Source of the DNA: Desulfurobacteriaceae bacterium | GTDB lineage: Bacteria; Aquificota; Aquificia; Desulfurobacteriales; Desulfurobacteriaceae | Length of the DNA stretch: 64,000 bases | Assembly (NCBI GenBank): GCA_027063785.1 | Contig: JAMORC010000063.1 | Span: 116,836 to 180,835 of the forward strand | Direction of reading: 5' to 3' | Part shown: positions 6,590 to 14,017 of the stretch, one piece after another | How the letters are laid out: every line of letters begins with the position of its first letter | Position numbering within the stretch: the first letter of the stretch is position 1 | Made by a program: the position numbers and the translations under genes | Notes under the pieces: generated by a model | What the model saw: only the letters and a program-made list of their open reading frames with translations | Told to the model about the DNA's origin: nothing | The model's database searches: none

Positions 6590-8195
6590 AGCTCTCCTTT
6601 AACTCTTTTGCGGCTTTTACGAAGTTTACAAATAGCGGATGGGGAGAGCGGGGTCTTGACTTAAACTCCGGGTGAAACTGGACGGCAACGAACCATGGGT
6701 GATTCTTTACTTCTACGATTTCAACGAGCTTCCCGTCGGGAGAAGTTCCGGCAATCACCAGTCCTGCCTTTTCCAGGATTTCCCTGTATTTATTGTTAAA
6801 CTCGTACCTGTGTCTGTGGCGTTCGGATATTTCCTTTGTTCCGTAGGCCTCGTAGCTGAAAGTTCCTTCCTTGAGGATGCAGGGGTATGCGCCGAGCCTC
6901 ATCGTTCCACCTTTCTCTTTTATGCCCTTTTGCTCTTCCATCAGGTCGATAACCGGATAGGGAGTTGAAGAGCTAAACTCGGCACTGTGGGCGCCTTCAA
7001 GCCCGGCGACGTTCCTTGCAAACTCTATGACGGCGCACTGCATTCCCAAACATATCCCGAAGAAGGGTATTTTGTTTTCCCTTGCGAAGTTTACCGCTTT
7101 TATTTTTCCCTCAACACCCCTTTCGCCGAACCCTCCGGGAACGAGAATGCCGTAGACGTCGGAGAGGAACTCTTCCGGACTGCCGTCGTCGAGTTCCTCG
7201 GCATTTACCCACTTTATTTCTACCTTAACGTCGTTTGCGGCTCCGGCATGGACGAACGACTCTATAATGCTTTTGTAAGCGTCGGGAAGCTCGACGTACT
7301 TTCCGACTACGGCAATTTTTACGCTTCCCGAGGGCTTTTTAACCTTTTCAACAAAGGCTTTCCATTCGGATAGTTCGGGTTCTTTTGTAACGGGAAGCTG
7401 GAGTTTATCTATTATCAGCTCGTCAATCTTTTCCCTCTTTAGAACAAGGGGGACTTCGTAAATGGTCGATAGGTCTTTTGCCGTTATTACCTCGTGTTCT
7501 TTGAGGTTTGCAAAGAGAGCGATTTTCCTCTTAACCGACTGGGGAATGCTTCTTTCTGCCCTGCAGACGATTATGTCCGGTTGAATACCTATCGCCCTCA
7601 GTTCTTTAACCGAGTGCTGGGTCGGTTTTGTCTTCAGCTCACCTGCCGCTCTTACGTAAGGAACATAAGTTACGTGAACGTATATTGCGTTGCTCCTTCC
7701 GACTTCCGTTCCGAGCTGTCTGATTGCTTCGAGAAAGGGGAGTCCTTCTATGTCTCCTACCGTTCCTCCTACCTCTACGATAACGACATCTACGTCCGAG
7801 GACATAAGCTGCCTGATTTTTTCCTTTATGAGGTTAGTTACGTGGGGTATTACCTGAACGGTTCCTCCCAGGTACTCTCCTTTTCGCTCCTTCTGGATTA
7901 TTTCAAGGTAGATTTGGCCGGAAGTAACGTTGTTGATTCTCTTCATCGTTGCAGAGGTGAACCTCTCGTAGTGGCCGAGGTCAAGGTCGGTCTCTGCTCC
8001 GTCGTCGGTGACGTAAACCTCCCCGTGCTGGTAAGGGTTCATCGTTCCGGCGTCAACGTTGAGGTAAGGGTCGAGTTTCTGAATTGTTACCTTGAGGCCT
8101 CTGCTTTCTAAAAGCGTTCCTATCGAGGAGGCAGTTATTCCTTTACCTATCGAAGAGAGAACACCGCCGGTGACGAAAATTAGCTTTGAAGCCAT
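6579..8195 (-). CDS. pyrG: CTP synthase
   Basis: The 538-residue enzyme makes CTP from UTP, ATP and glutamine. The N-terminal synthetase domain starts [19 protein letters not shown], the family's P-loop. The C-terminal class I glutamine amidotransferase domain has the nucleophile elbow GICLGMQ, with GGFGERG before it and HPEF near the end. I place the start at ATG 8195, not at an upstream frame extension, because GGGAGAG precedes it and the family always begins at this point. It overlaps the kdsB stop by 16 bases. Pairing with kdsB makes sense because Kdo activation consumes CTP. Confidence 0.98.
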   Translation of the reverse strand: MASKLIFVTGGVLSSIGKGITASSIGTLLESRGLKVTIQKLDPYLNVDAGTMNPYQHGEVYVTDDGAETDLDLGHYERFTSATMKRINNVTSGQIYLEIIQKERKGEYLGGTVQVIPHVTNLIKEKIRQLMSSDVDVVIVEVGGTVGDIEGLPFLEAIRQLGTEVGRSNAIYVHVTYVPYVRAAGELKTKPTQHSVKELRAIGIQPDIIVCRAERSIPQSVKRKIALFANLKEHEVITAKDLSTIYEVPLVLKREKIDELIIDKLQLPVTKEPELSEWKAFVEKVKKPSGSVKIAVVGKYVELPDAYKSIIESFVHAGAANDVKVEIKWVNAEELDDGSPEEFLSDVYGILVPGGFGERGVEGKIKAVNFARENKIPFFGICLGMQCAVIEFARNVAGLEGAHSAEFSSSTPYPVIDLMEEQKGIKEKGGTMRLGAYPCILKEGTFSYEAYGTKEISERHRHRYEFNNKYREILEKAGLVIAGTSPDGKLVEIVEVKNHPWFVAVQFHPEFKSRPRSPHPLFVNFVKAAKELKESFGS

Positions 8196-8917
8196 CGATT
8201 CTCTCCCTTTAGCATTTTCTCTGCAAGTTTCAGGTCTTCTTCGGTGTCTATTCCGAAAGTTCCTTCCTTGACTACGGAAACGTGAATTTTGCGACCGTTT
8301 TCTAAAATCCTCAGTTGCTCGAGTTTTTCGGCTTTTTCGAGTTTGCCGACCGGCCACTTGACAAACTGTTCGAGCGACTGCCTCGTGTACCCGTAAATTC
8401 CGATGTGTTTTAAGCACATGGAGAGGTTCGGCTCTCCATCCCTGAAGTAGGGGATGGGGCTTCTTGAAAAGTAGAGAGCGTGACTGCTGTTGTCGACCAC
8501 AACTTTAACTTTTGATGGGTCGTGAAGCTCTTCAATGTCCTTAAGGAGAGTGGCAACTGTTGCGTACTCTTCTCCCTTTAAAAGGGCCCTTACTATGGGG
8601 AAGACATGTTCTTCTTTCACAAAAGGCTCATCTCCCTGAAGGTTAACTATAAGCTCGGCTTCGATTTCCTGAACTGCCCTGTAAACCCTGTCAGTTCCGC
8701 TCGGAAGGTCTGATGGCGTAATGATAGCGGCGCCGCCGGCCCTCTCTACAATTTCCTTTACCTCTTCACTGTCGGTTGCAACGATTACGGAGTCCGTTAT
8801 CTTCCTGGCGGATTCAAGAACCCAGAGTATCAAAGGCTTTCCTAATAGATTGACGAGCGGCTTTCTCTTAAGCCTCTTGGAACCTATCCTTGCAGGAATA
8901 ACTATTGTGAATTCCAC
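8180..8917 (-). CDS. kdsB: 3-deoxy-manno-octulosonate cytidylyltransferase (CMP-Kdo synthetase)
   Basis: KdsB activates Kdo with CTP for attachment to lipid A in the cytoplasm. The 245-residue protein opens with the nucleotide-binding sequence [14 protein letters not shown] and contains NLQGDEPF near residue 92, which holds the metal-binding acids, plus [16 protein letters not shown] and GIDTEEDL, all family signatures. The start is GTG after AAGGAGAGG. It is followed by overlapping pyrG and preceded nine bases away by purQ. Its presence shows a Kdo-containing lipopolysaccharide, together with lpxC and lpxI elsewhere in the window. Confidence 0.97.
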   Translation of the reverse strand: MEFTIVIPARIGSKRLKRKPLVNLLGKPLILWVLESARKITDSVIVATDSEEVKEIVERAGGAAIITPSDLPSGTDRVYRAVQEIEAELIVNLQGDEPFVKEEHVFPIVRALLKGEEYATVATLLKDIEELHDPSKVKVVVDNSSHALYFSRSPIPYFRDGEPNLSMCLKHIGIYGYTRQSLEQFVKWPVGKLEKAEKLEQLRILENGRKIHVSVVKEGTFGIDTEEDLKLAEKMLKGENRWLQS

Positions 8918-8926
8918 AGCCTCTCC

Positions 8927-9622
8927 TTAAGCTTTGAGAAGAGATTGAACTATTGATTGAAACATTTTGAGGCCGTCGGTAGATCCCAGTATAGCTTCTG
9001 AAGCCCTTTCCGGATGGGGCATGAGCCCGAAAACGTTGCCCTTCTTATTGCAGATACCGGCTATGTTGTTAAGGGAACCGTTGGGATTGAACTCTTCGGA
9101 AACTTCACCGTCCGGTGAAGAGTACCTCACGACGACCTGACCGTTTTCCTCTATTTCTCTTAGAGTTTCCGGCGGGCACGTATAGTTACCCTCGGCATGG
9201 GCTATCGGGATTGAAACGACTTCTCCTTTCTTGTAGAGCGAAGTAAACGGAGTTTTGTTGTTCTCAACTCTCAGGTTTACGAACTTGCAGATGAAGGAGA
9301 GGGTCTTGTTCGGGAGCATGGCTCCGGGAAGAAGTCCTGCTTCAAGGAGTATCTGGAAACCGTTGCATATTCCCATAACGAGGCCGCCTCTCTCTGCAAA
9401 ATCACATATGGATTCGGTGACCGGAGAAAGCTTCGCCATCGCTCCGGCCCTGAGGTAATCGCCGTAAGAAAATCCGCCGGGGATTACAATGCAGTCGATT
9501 CCGGAAAGGTCTGTTTCTCTGTGCCATAGATACCTGACTTTCTGGCCGAGAACTTTCTCAATAACCCAGCCGACGTCCCTGTCGCAATTGCTTCCGGGAT
9601 ATACGGGTATTCCGAATACCAT
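8927..9622 (-). CDS. purQ: Phosphoribosylformylglycinamidine synthase, glutaminase subunit PurQ
   Basis: PurQ releases ammonia from glutamine for the PurL-catalysed fourth step of purine synthesis. The 231-residue protein is a class I amidotransferase. It shows [13 protein letters not shown] near residue 50, the cysteine elbow GICNGFQ near residue 84 and the HPER motif near the end. ATG 9622 is chosen over the adjacent GTG at 9625 because the spacing from GAGGTG is better, and it overlaps the purS stop by one base (TGATG). The large synthetase subunit purL is not in the window. Confidence 0.97.
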   Translation of the reverse strand: MVFGIPVYPGSNCDRDVGWVIEKVLGQKVRYLWHRETDLSGIDCIVIPGGFSYGDYLRAGAMAKLSPVTESICDFAERGGLVMGICNGFQILLEAGLLPGAMLPNKTLSFICKFVNLRVENNKTPFTSLYKKGEVVSIPIAHAEGNYTCPPETLREIEENGQVVVRYSSPDGEVSEEFNPNGSLNNIAGICNKKGNVFGLMPHPERASEAILGSTDGLKMFQSIVQSLLKA

Positions 9623-9879
9623 CACTTCACCTCTTCAATCTCGTAGGTGTACTCCTCGATAACGGGATTAACGAGGAACTTCTTTGCCATCTCCTCAATT
9701 TCCTTTCTGACTTCGTTCTCTGATTCGGCTTCAATCGTCATTGTGATGTACTTTCCCACCCTGACGTCGGTTACTTTTTTAAACCCCAGCTGGTGAGCGG
9801 CTTTTTCTACTGCGACGCCTTGAGGGTCAAGAACCCCTTTGCGGTAAGTTATGAAGACCTTGACGGAGTACTTAGCCAT
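9622..9879 (-). CDS. purS: Phosphoribosylformylglycinamidine synthase subunit PurS
   Basis: PurS is the small bridging subunit of the three-part FGAM synthase (PurS, PurQ, small PurL) found in bacteria such as Bacillus and in archaea. The 85-residue product starts at ATG 9879, preceded by GGGAGAGAC, and has the family's pattern [14 protein letters not shown] followed by DVRVGKY and a C-terminal NPVIEEY segment. It is the first gene of the minus-strand run ending with murB. A TATAAT-like box lies about 31 bases upstream. Confidence 0.95.
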   Translation of the reverse strand: MAKYSVKVFITYRKGVLDPQGVAVEKAAHQLGFKKVTDVRVGKYITMTIEAESENEVRKEIEEMAKKFLVNPVIEEYTYEIEEVK

Positions 9880-9909
9880 AGTGTCTCTCCCGGAATAATT
9901 TTCCATCAA

Positions 9910-9917
9910 ATTATAAT
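9910..9917. promoter_or_regulatory. Shared palindromic -10 region between purS and the CPBP gene
   Basis: ATTATAAT at 9910-9917 is its own reverse complement and therefore offers a perfect TATAAT on both strands: 9912-9917 on plus and 9915-9910 on minus. It lies between purS (start 9879, minus) and the CPBP protease gene (start 9931, plus). I see no convincing -35 box on either side, and on the plus strand the leader would be very short. The call rests on the -10 match and the divergent layout only. Confidence 0.4.
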
Positions 9918-9930
9918 TGATGGAGCTGTC

Positions 9931-10506
9931 TTGAGGCTGAGAAACTGCGAAACGTGCGGTTTCATTAGGGCGTACTTTTTCATTTTGATAGTTGTTGCCG
10001 TTACTGTAAGGTTTCTTCCGGAGTATTCGGCCGGTATTAATACCCTCGTAATGGTTGTAACTTCCACCCTTATTTTCAGGAAAAGTCCCGAGGAACTCGG
10101 CTTCAGAAATTTCAGAGCCGGCCTGAAGTGGGGAATTACGGCTTCCCTTCTGATTCTTCCCCTTTACTACCTGGTGTGCGGAGGGAAAAGCCTTGAGCTG
10201 GAAAGAGCGATGTCCCTGTTTTTGTTTTACTTGGTTGTTGCCCTCGGTGAGGAAACATTCTTCAGGGGCTTGTTTTACTCGCTTTCGAAAAATGAGCGGC
10301 TTGTCGGTTTTCTTTCAAAGAATAACTTTGCCTCAAGCCTTCTCTTTGGAGTTGCCCACGCTCTTATCTATCAAAATCCGTTGATGTTTAAGGTTTTCTT
10401 TCCCTCCCTCGTTATGGGGTGGCTTTACGAAAGGACGGGATCCCTTTTTGCCCCGATCCTTTTCCACGCCCTTGCAAATGTTGTTTATGCCTTTGCTCCC
10501 TGCTGA
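9931..10506 (+). CDS. CPBP (CAAX/Abi) family intramembrane metalloprotease
   Basis: The 191-residue membrane protein has five to six hydrophobic helices and the three CPBP motifs in order: GEETFFRG (EExxxR), FGVAHALIY (FxxxH) and HALANVVY (HxxxN). These glutamates and histidines bind the catalytic zinc inside the membrane. Substrates in bacteria are mostly unknown. The start is assigned to TTG 9931 because GGAG precedes it and because the in-frame extension upstream runs antisense into purS. It heads a plus-strand run with lspA, another intramembrane protease of envelope maturation. Bacterial CPBP proteins are sometimes linked to bacteriocin immunity, but nothing here suggests that. Confidence 0.85.
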   Translation: MRLRNCETCGFIRAYFFILIVVAVTVRFLPEYSAGINTLVMVVTSTLIFRKSPEELGFRNFRAGLKWGITASLLILPLYYLVCGGKSLELERAMSLFLFYLVVALGEETFFRGLFYSLSKNERLVGFLSKNNFASSLLFGVAHALIYQNPLMFKVFFPSLVMGWLYERTGSLFAPILFHALANVVYAFAPC

Positions 10507-10576
10507 GTTCTACCGGCTTTATCTATGATCCTATTTCTGTCATAAATTAAAGCACAAAATTTTGCCGGGAGAGACC

Positions 10577-11044
10577 GTGAAGCTGTTTTTTCTTACTACT
10601 TTTGCGATATTTGCTCTTGATAGGATTTCCAAGGTTTTGGCCGTGAAACTTCTCAGCGGGAAGGTTAAGGTTTTAATTCCTGGTCTCCTTGACCTTAGGG
10701 TGGCTGAGAATAAGGGAGCGGCTTTTAGCCTGCTTTCGGAGGGCAACGAGCTTGTAAGAAAGTTTTTCCTGATTGCGGTTCCTGTTTTTGTCCTCCTAGG
10801 AATTACGGCTTATGTATTAAAGAGAAAGCCGGATAGTTCTGTGAAGTTTGCTCTCGGCCTTATTGCCGGCGGGGCTATGGGCAACCTCTACGACAGAGTG
10901 GTTTACGGGAAGGTAGTGGACTTTATTGACTTTCACCTCGGGGGGTGGCACTACCCTACCTTTAACGTTGCCGACATGGCTGTATCGTTGGGAGTTCTGA
11001 TCTTAATCATTTTTTTCAGGAATGAATCGGTTGGTAGAAATTGA
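10577..11044 (+). CDS. lspA: Lipoprotein signal peptidase
   Basis: LspA is an inner-membrane aspartyl protease that removes the signal peptide of prolipoproteins after diacylglyceryl transfer. The 155-residue protein has four membrane helices and the conserved blocks DRISKVLA, ENKGAAFSLL, GAMGNLYDRV with VVDFIDF, and FNVADMAVSLG. The two catalytic aspartates lie in NLYDR and NVADM. The start is GTG 10577 with GGGAGAG upstream; a longer TTG frame exists but lacks a ribosome site. Its 3' end overlaps the next gene by 23 bases. The 70-base gap before it holds no clear promoter. Confidence 0.97.
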   Translation: MKLFFLTTFAIFALDRISKVLAVKLLSGKVKVLIPGLLDLRVAENKGAAFSLLSEGNELVRKFFLIAVPVFVLLGITAYVLKRKPDSSVKFALGLIAGGAMGNLYDRVVYGKVVDFIDFHLGGWHYPTFNVADMAVSLGVLILIIFFRNESVGRN

Positions 11045-12659
11045 ACTGGTAAAGGAGTGTTCACACCTTCAGTTGAAGCCTGGGGATTTAAAGGTCTGTC
11101 TTATCTATCCAGGAGAGAAGAAAGCCGGCCTTTCCAGTTTGGGAATCCAGCAGGTTTACGCCATACTGAACTCCTTAGAGGGTGTTAGCTGTGATCTCTA
11201 CTTCCTCGACTCTGAAACCTCCCTGTTCCTCGATTGGAAACTTACCGATTTTGATGTGGTTGCTTTTTCCGTTACTTATGAAGATCACCTTTTCGGAGTT
11301 ATAAAAGTTCTGAAAGAGGCGGGAATTCCGCCGCTCAGGGAGGAGAGGGGAGACGGTTTTCCTTTGGTTCTCGGCGGCGGAATGGGTCTTTACTACAACC
11401 CAGTTCCCTTCTTTCCTGTTCTCGATGCGGTTTACCTTGGCGAGGCAGAAGGGAGAATAGAGGACGTATTTATCAGTCTGCTTTCGGATAGGAAGCTTTC
11501 TGCCCTCTCCGCCTTTGATAACGTTATGATCTCTCAAGCCTACCGGTTCAGTTATGCTGGAGAAGTGACGCTTTCTTTTGAAGGGGAGAGGAAAAAGATT
11601 TATCGTTCAAAGATTTTTCCTGTAGTTCCTTCCCATTCCTGCTTTCTTTCTAAGGAAACGGCCTTCAGTGAGATGTTCTTGATGGAGCTTAACAGGGGAT
11701 GTACCGAAAAGTGCCGGTTCTGCGTGGCTTCTTATATGGGGCTTCCTTACAGGGAAAAGGAAATAAGTGTGATTAAAAAGGAAGTTGAGGTTGCTTCCCG
11801 ATATGTTAATAGGGTCGGGCTGATTGGGGCGGGAGTTACCGATTATTCCAAGATGGAAGAGCTTTATCAGATACTTAAGAAGTGCGGGGTAAAGGCTTCT
11901 TTCTCTTCGATGAAAGCTTCATCAAAATCCGATTTTATTTTCAAAATTTTGGAGGAATCAGGACAGAGAACTGTGACGATAGCTCCGGAAGCAGGCAGTG
12001 AGAGGCTGAGGTTTGCGATAAACAAGAAGGTAAGGGATGAAACGTACTTTAGTTTTGCTGAGGAGGCTTTTAGACACGGGGCTGAGAACTTAAAGCTTTA
12101 CTTCCTGATAGGTCTTCCTACCGAGGAGGAAGAAGACCTGAAGGCAATAGCCCGAATGGTAGGGAATTTTAGGGAAATAGCTCTTCCTTTCTGGAGGGAA
12201 AGGAAAAGGGCGGGTGAGATCCACGTAAGCGTAAATCCCGTAATAGCCAAGCCGTTTACGCCGTTCCAGTGGTACGGGTTAAACAGGAAATCGGTGTTGG
12301 AAAAGAAGCTTCGGTTCCTTTCGAGAGAACTTTCGAAGATTCCGGGGGTTCGATTCAGTTATGAGGGTGTAAGAGAAGCTGTTTTTCAAGCAGTTGTATC
12401 AAGAGGAGATACGAGAGTCGGAGAGGCTGCTGTAAGGAGCGTAACTGAAAAGATCAACTTCAGGAAAGCTTTAAAAGATCAGGGGCTTGACTTGGAATCC
12501 CTCTACTCCCGGGAAAGGGAAAGGGATGAGCTTTTCCCGTGGGAAGTTGTTGACAGCGGTATCAGGCGGGAGTACCTGTGGAAGGAATACAGGAAAACTT
12601 ATGAGGGAGAGTCTTCTCCGGCCTGTTTCCCCGGGTGTCGGGCTTGCGGTCTCTGTTAG
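11022..12659 (+). CDS. B12-binding-domain radical SAM protein
   Basis: The 545-residue protein has an N-terminal cobalamin-binding-like Rossmann domain (about 20-175, with DLKVCLIYPGEKKAGLSSLG and GGGMGLYYNP). A radical SAM domain follows, with the cluster motif CTEKCRFC near residue 227 (CxxxCxxC) and a downstream IAPEAGSERLR segment. A cysteine-rich end (FPGCRACGLC) may bind a second metal site. The early GxxGLSSLG and NRGCTEKCRFC patterns are those of the YgiQ/B12-rSAM group with unknown substrate. It overlaps lspA and is followed by lpxC after a palindrome and probable promoter. It may modify a lipid, tRNA or protein; the sequence does not decide. Confidence 0.85.
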   Translation: MNRLVEIELVKECSHLQLKPGDLKVCLIYPGEKKAGLSSLGIQQVYAILNSLEGVSCDLYFLDSETSLFLDWKLTDFDVVAFSVTYEDHLFGVIKVLKEAGIPPLREERGDGFPLVLGGGMGLYYNPVPFFPVLDAVYLGEAEGRIEDVFISLLSDRKLSALSAFDNVMISQAYRFSYAGEVTLSFEGERKKIYRSKIFPVVPSHSCFLSKETAFSEMFLMELNRGCTEKCRFCVASYMGLPYREKEISVIKKEVEVASRYVNRVGLIGAGVTDYSKMEELYQILKKCGVKASFSSMKASSKSDFIFKILEESGQRTVTIAPEAGSERLRFAINKKVRDETYFSFAEEAFRHGAENLKLYFLIGLPTEEEEDLKAIARMVGNFREIALPFWRERKRAGEIHVSVNPVIAKPFTPFQWYGLNRKSVLEKKLRFLSRELSKIPGVRFSYEGVREAVFQAVVSRGDTRVGEAAVRSVTEKINFRKALKDQGLDLESLYSRERERDELFPWEVVDSGIRREYLWKEYRKTYEGESSPACFPGCRACGLC

Positions 12660-12686
12660 GTCTTTTATGCAATATTGCAAAAAGAC
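12660..12686. other. Near-perfect 27-base palindrome between the radical SAM gene and lpxC
   Basis: GTCTTTT (12660-12666), a single bulged A, TGCAAT, then directly ATTGCA and AAAAGAC (12680-12686) form thirteen paired positions with no loop. It starts at the base after the TAG of the radical SAM gene and ends 38 bases before the TATAAT box upstream of lpxC. A loopless palindrome fits a dimeric regulator site better than a classic terminator, although the A/T arms could also act as a weak two-way terminator. Confidence 0.5.
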
Positions 12687-12723
12687 GTAGAGATGGTTGG
12701 GTAAGTTTCTGTGAGTTTCAGAA

Positions 12724-12729
12724 TATAAT
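12724..12729 (+). promoter_or_regulatory. Probable -10 box of lpxC
   Basis: A perfect TATAAT at 12724-12729 precedes the lpxC ATG by 30 bases and a GGAG ribosome site lies between them. The -35 position (12701-12706, GTAAGT) is poor, so activity may depend on an activator or on the palindrome just upstream. Confidence 0.45.
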
Positions 12730-12759
12730 CAGCGATAAGATAAGTCAGGAGAGCTTCGG

Positions 12760-13677
12760 ATGGAAGTCTACCAGAAGACTATAAAAAAGGAAGTAAAGTT
12801 CAGCGGTATAGGCCTTCACACCGGAAAGAAGGTAAACGTCAAGCTTGTCCCGGCCATGGCCAATACGGGCATTGTTTTCGTAAGGGAAGATCTTAACGGC
12901 AAGGAAGTGAAGGCCTCACCAGAAAACCTGTCGAGGCTCTTCTACGCCACCAACCTTTCCAACGGAGAGGTTTCGGTTCAGACGGTTGAACACCTTATGG
13001 CGGCTCTTTCTGCCTTTGGAATTGATAACCTTTACGTCTACCTTGATTCTGAAGAGCTTCCGATACTCGACGGAAGTTCTGCTCCCTACATTTACCTTTT
13101 TGAAGAGACCGGAGTTAAGGAGCTGAAGGCAAAAAAGCGCTATGCCAAGCTTAAAAGGACGGTCATCGTAGAGTATGAAGGGAAAAGAATAAAGGCGGAA
13201 CCGCATGAAGAGCTGGTGATAGATAATACGATATCTTTTGACCATACTTACAGGAAGGTCAGGTTTCAGAGACTTGTTTACAGGCATAGTTTGGAGAACT
13301 TCAAGGAAATAGCCAGGGCGAGGACTTTCTGTTTTTATCATGAGGTTGAAGCTCTCAGGGCTGCAGGGCTTGCAAGGGGAGGGAGCCTTGATAACGCTGT
13401 AGTTATAGACGATTACGGTATACTTAACGAAGGTGGCTTGAGGATGGAAAATGAGTTTGTAGCTCATAAGACCCTTGACCTTGTTGGAGATCTTTACATT
13501 TTGGGTTATCCCTTGCTGGCGAGGATAACCGCTTACAAGACCGGACATGCCCTTAATGCTGCTCTCGTTAAAAGGATCTACGCTGAAAGGGCTTTTGAGA
13601 TTGTGGAGTTGGAGGAGCCTGAAGCTCCCGAAAAAGGCCTCTCGCTTGGGGAAGATGGACTTCCGGCAGTTAATTGA
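12760..13677 (+). CDS. lpxC: UDP-3-O-acyl-N-acetylglucosamine deacetylase
   Basis: LpxC is the zinc deacetylase of the first committed step of lipid A synthesis, in the cytoplasm. The 305-residue protein begins with the family's QKTIKKEVKFSGIGLHTGK. Zinc ligands are visible in VQTVEHLMAALSA (His near residue 76) and in AHKTLDLVGDLYILG (His and Asp near 239-243). The general-acid histidine is in KTGHALNAAL near residue 266. It has the two-domain length expected of LpxC. The C-terminal 23 bases overlap the next small membrane gene. Its presence, with kdsB and lpxI, shows that the cell makes lipid A. Confidence 0.98.
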   Translation: MEVYQKTIKKEVKFSGIGLHTGKKVNVKLVPAMANTGIVFVREDLNGKEVKASPENLSRLFYATNLSNGEVSVQTVEHLMAALSAFGIDNLYVYLDSEELPILDGSSAPYIYLFEETGVKELKAKKRYAKLKRTVIVEYEGKRIKAEPHEELVIDNTISFDHTYRKVRFQRLVYRHSLENFKEIARARTFCFYHEVEALRAAGLARGGSLDNAVVIDDYGILNEGGLRMENEFVAHKTLDLVGDLYILGYPLLARITAYKTGHALNAALVKRIYAERAFEIVELEEPEAPEKGLSLGEDGLPAVN

Positions 13678-14017
13678 GAGGAACCTCTTTCCCCTCGGCC
13701 TCTTTATTTTCTTCTTCGTTCTGATCCTCTTTGTCCCGGTATTCTTTGAAGTTCCCGAAGTAAACCTCAGGCTTGAGGTTCTCTCTACTAGGTGCCTTTT
13801 CCTTGACCTGTTGGTTGCCGGAGCGTTTTTCCTGTATAAAAACGGAATCTATTCTTACCTCCTTCCTTTTCCCGTCTCAGGTTCTCTCTTTTCAGCAATC
13901 TACCTTTGGAAAGGTTGGGGATTTCTACTTCCCTTCTGCCTTGCCGGGACGGTAAGCTCCGTGATGCTTTCCTCCTTTGTTCTCTTTGTATCGATAAAGG
14001 TTAACTTCGGAGGCTAA
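13655..14017 (+). CDS. Small membrane protein of unknown function
   Basis: The 120-residue protein has about four hydrophobic helices starting near residue 11 and no motif I recognise. The start at ATG 13655 overlaps lpxC by 23 bases and has GGGGA just before it, though the spacing is short. An in-frame upstream extension would run inside lpxC and is not favoured. Its TAA shares bases with the TAG of the converging histidine kinase (CTAA at 14014-14017). Being co-transcribed with lspA and lpxC suggests an envelope role, which is inference. Confidence 0.6.
   Translation: MDFRQLIERNLFPLGLFIFFFVLILFVPVFFEVPEVNLRLEVLSTRCLFLDLLVAGAFFLYKNGIYSYLLPFPVSGSLFSAIYLWKGWGFLLPFCLAGTVSSVMLSSFVLFVSIKVNFGG

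Noticed and set aside
8196..8417. In-frame upstream extension of pyrG by 74 codons
   Set aside because: The extension is very basic, overlaps kdsB in another frame, and lies upstream of the family's invariant start [11 protein letters not shown] with its own ribosome site.
12916..13548. Minus-strand open frame of 210 codons antisense to lpxC
   Set aside because: LpxC has complete catalytic motifs on the plus strand. The opposite frame shows no domain or ribosome site.
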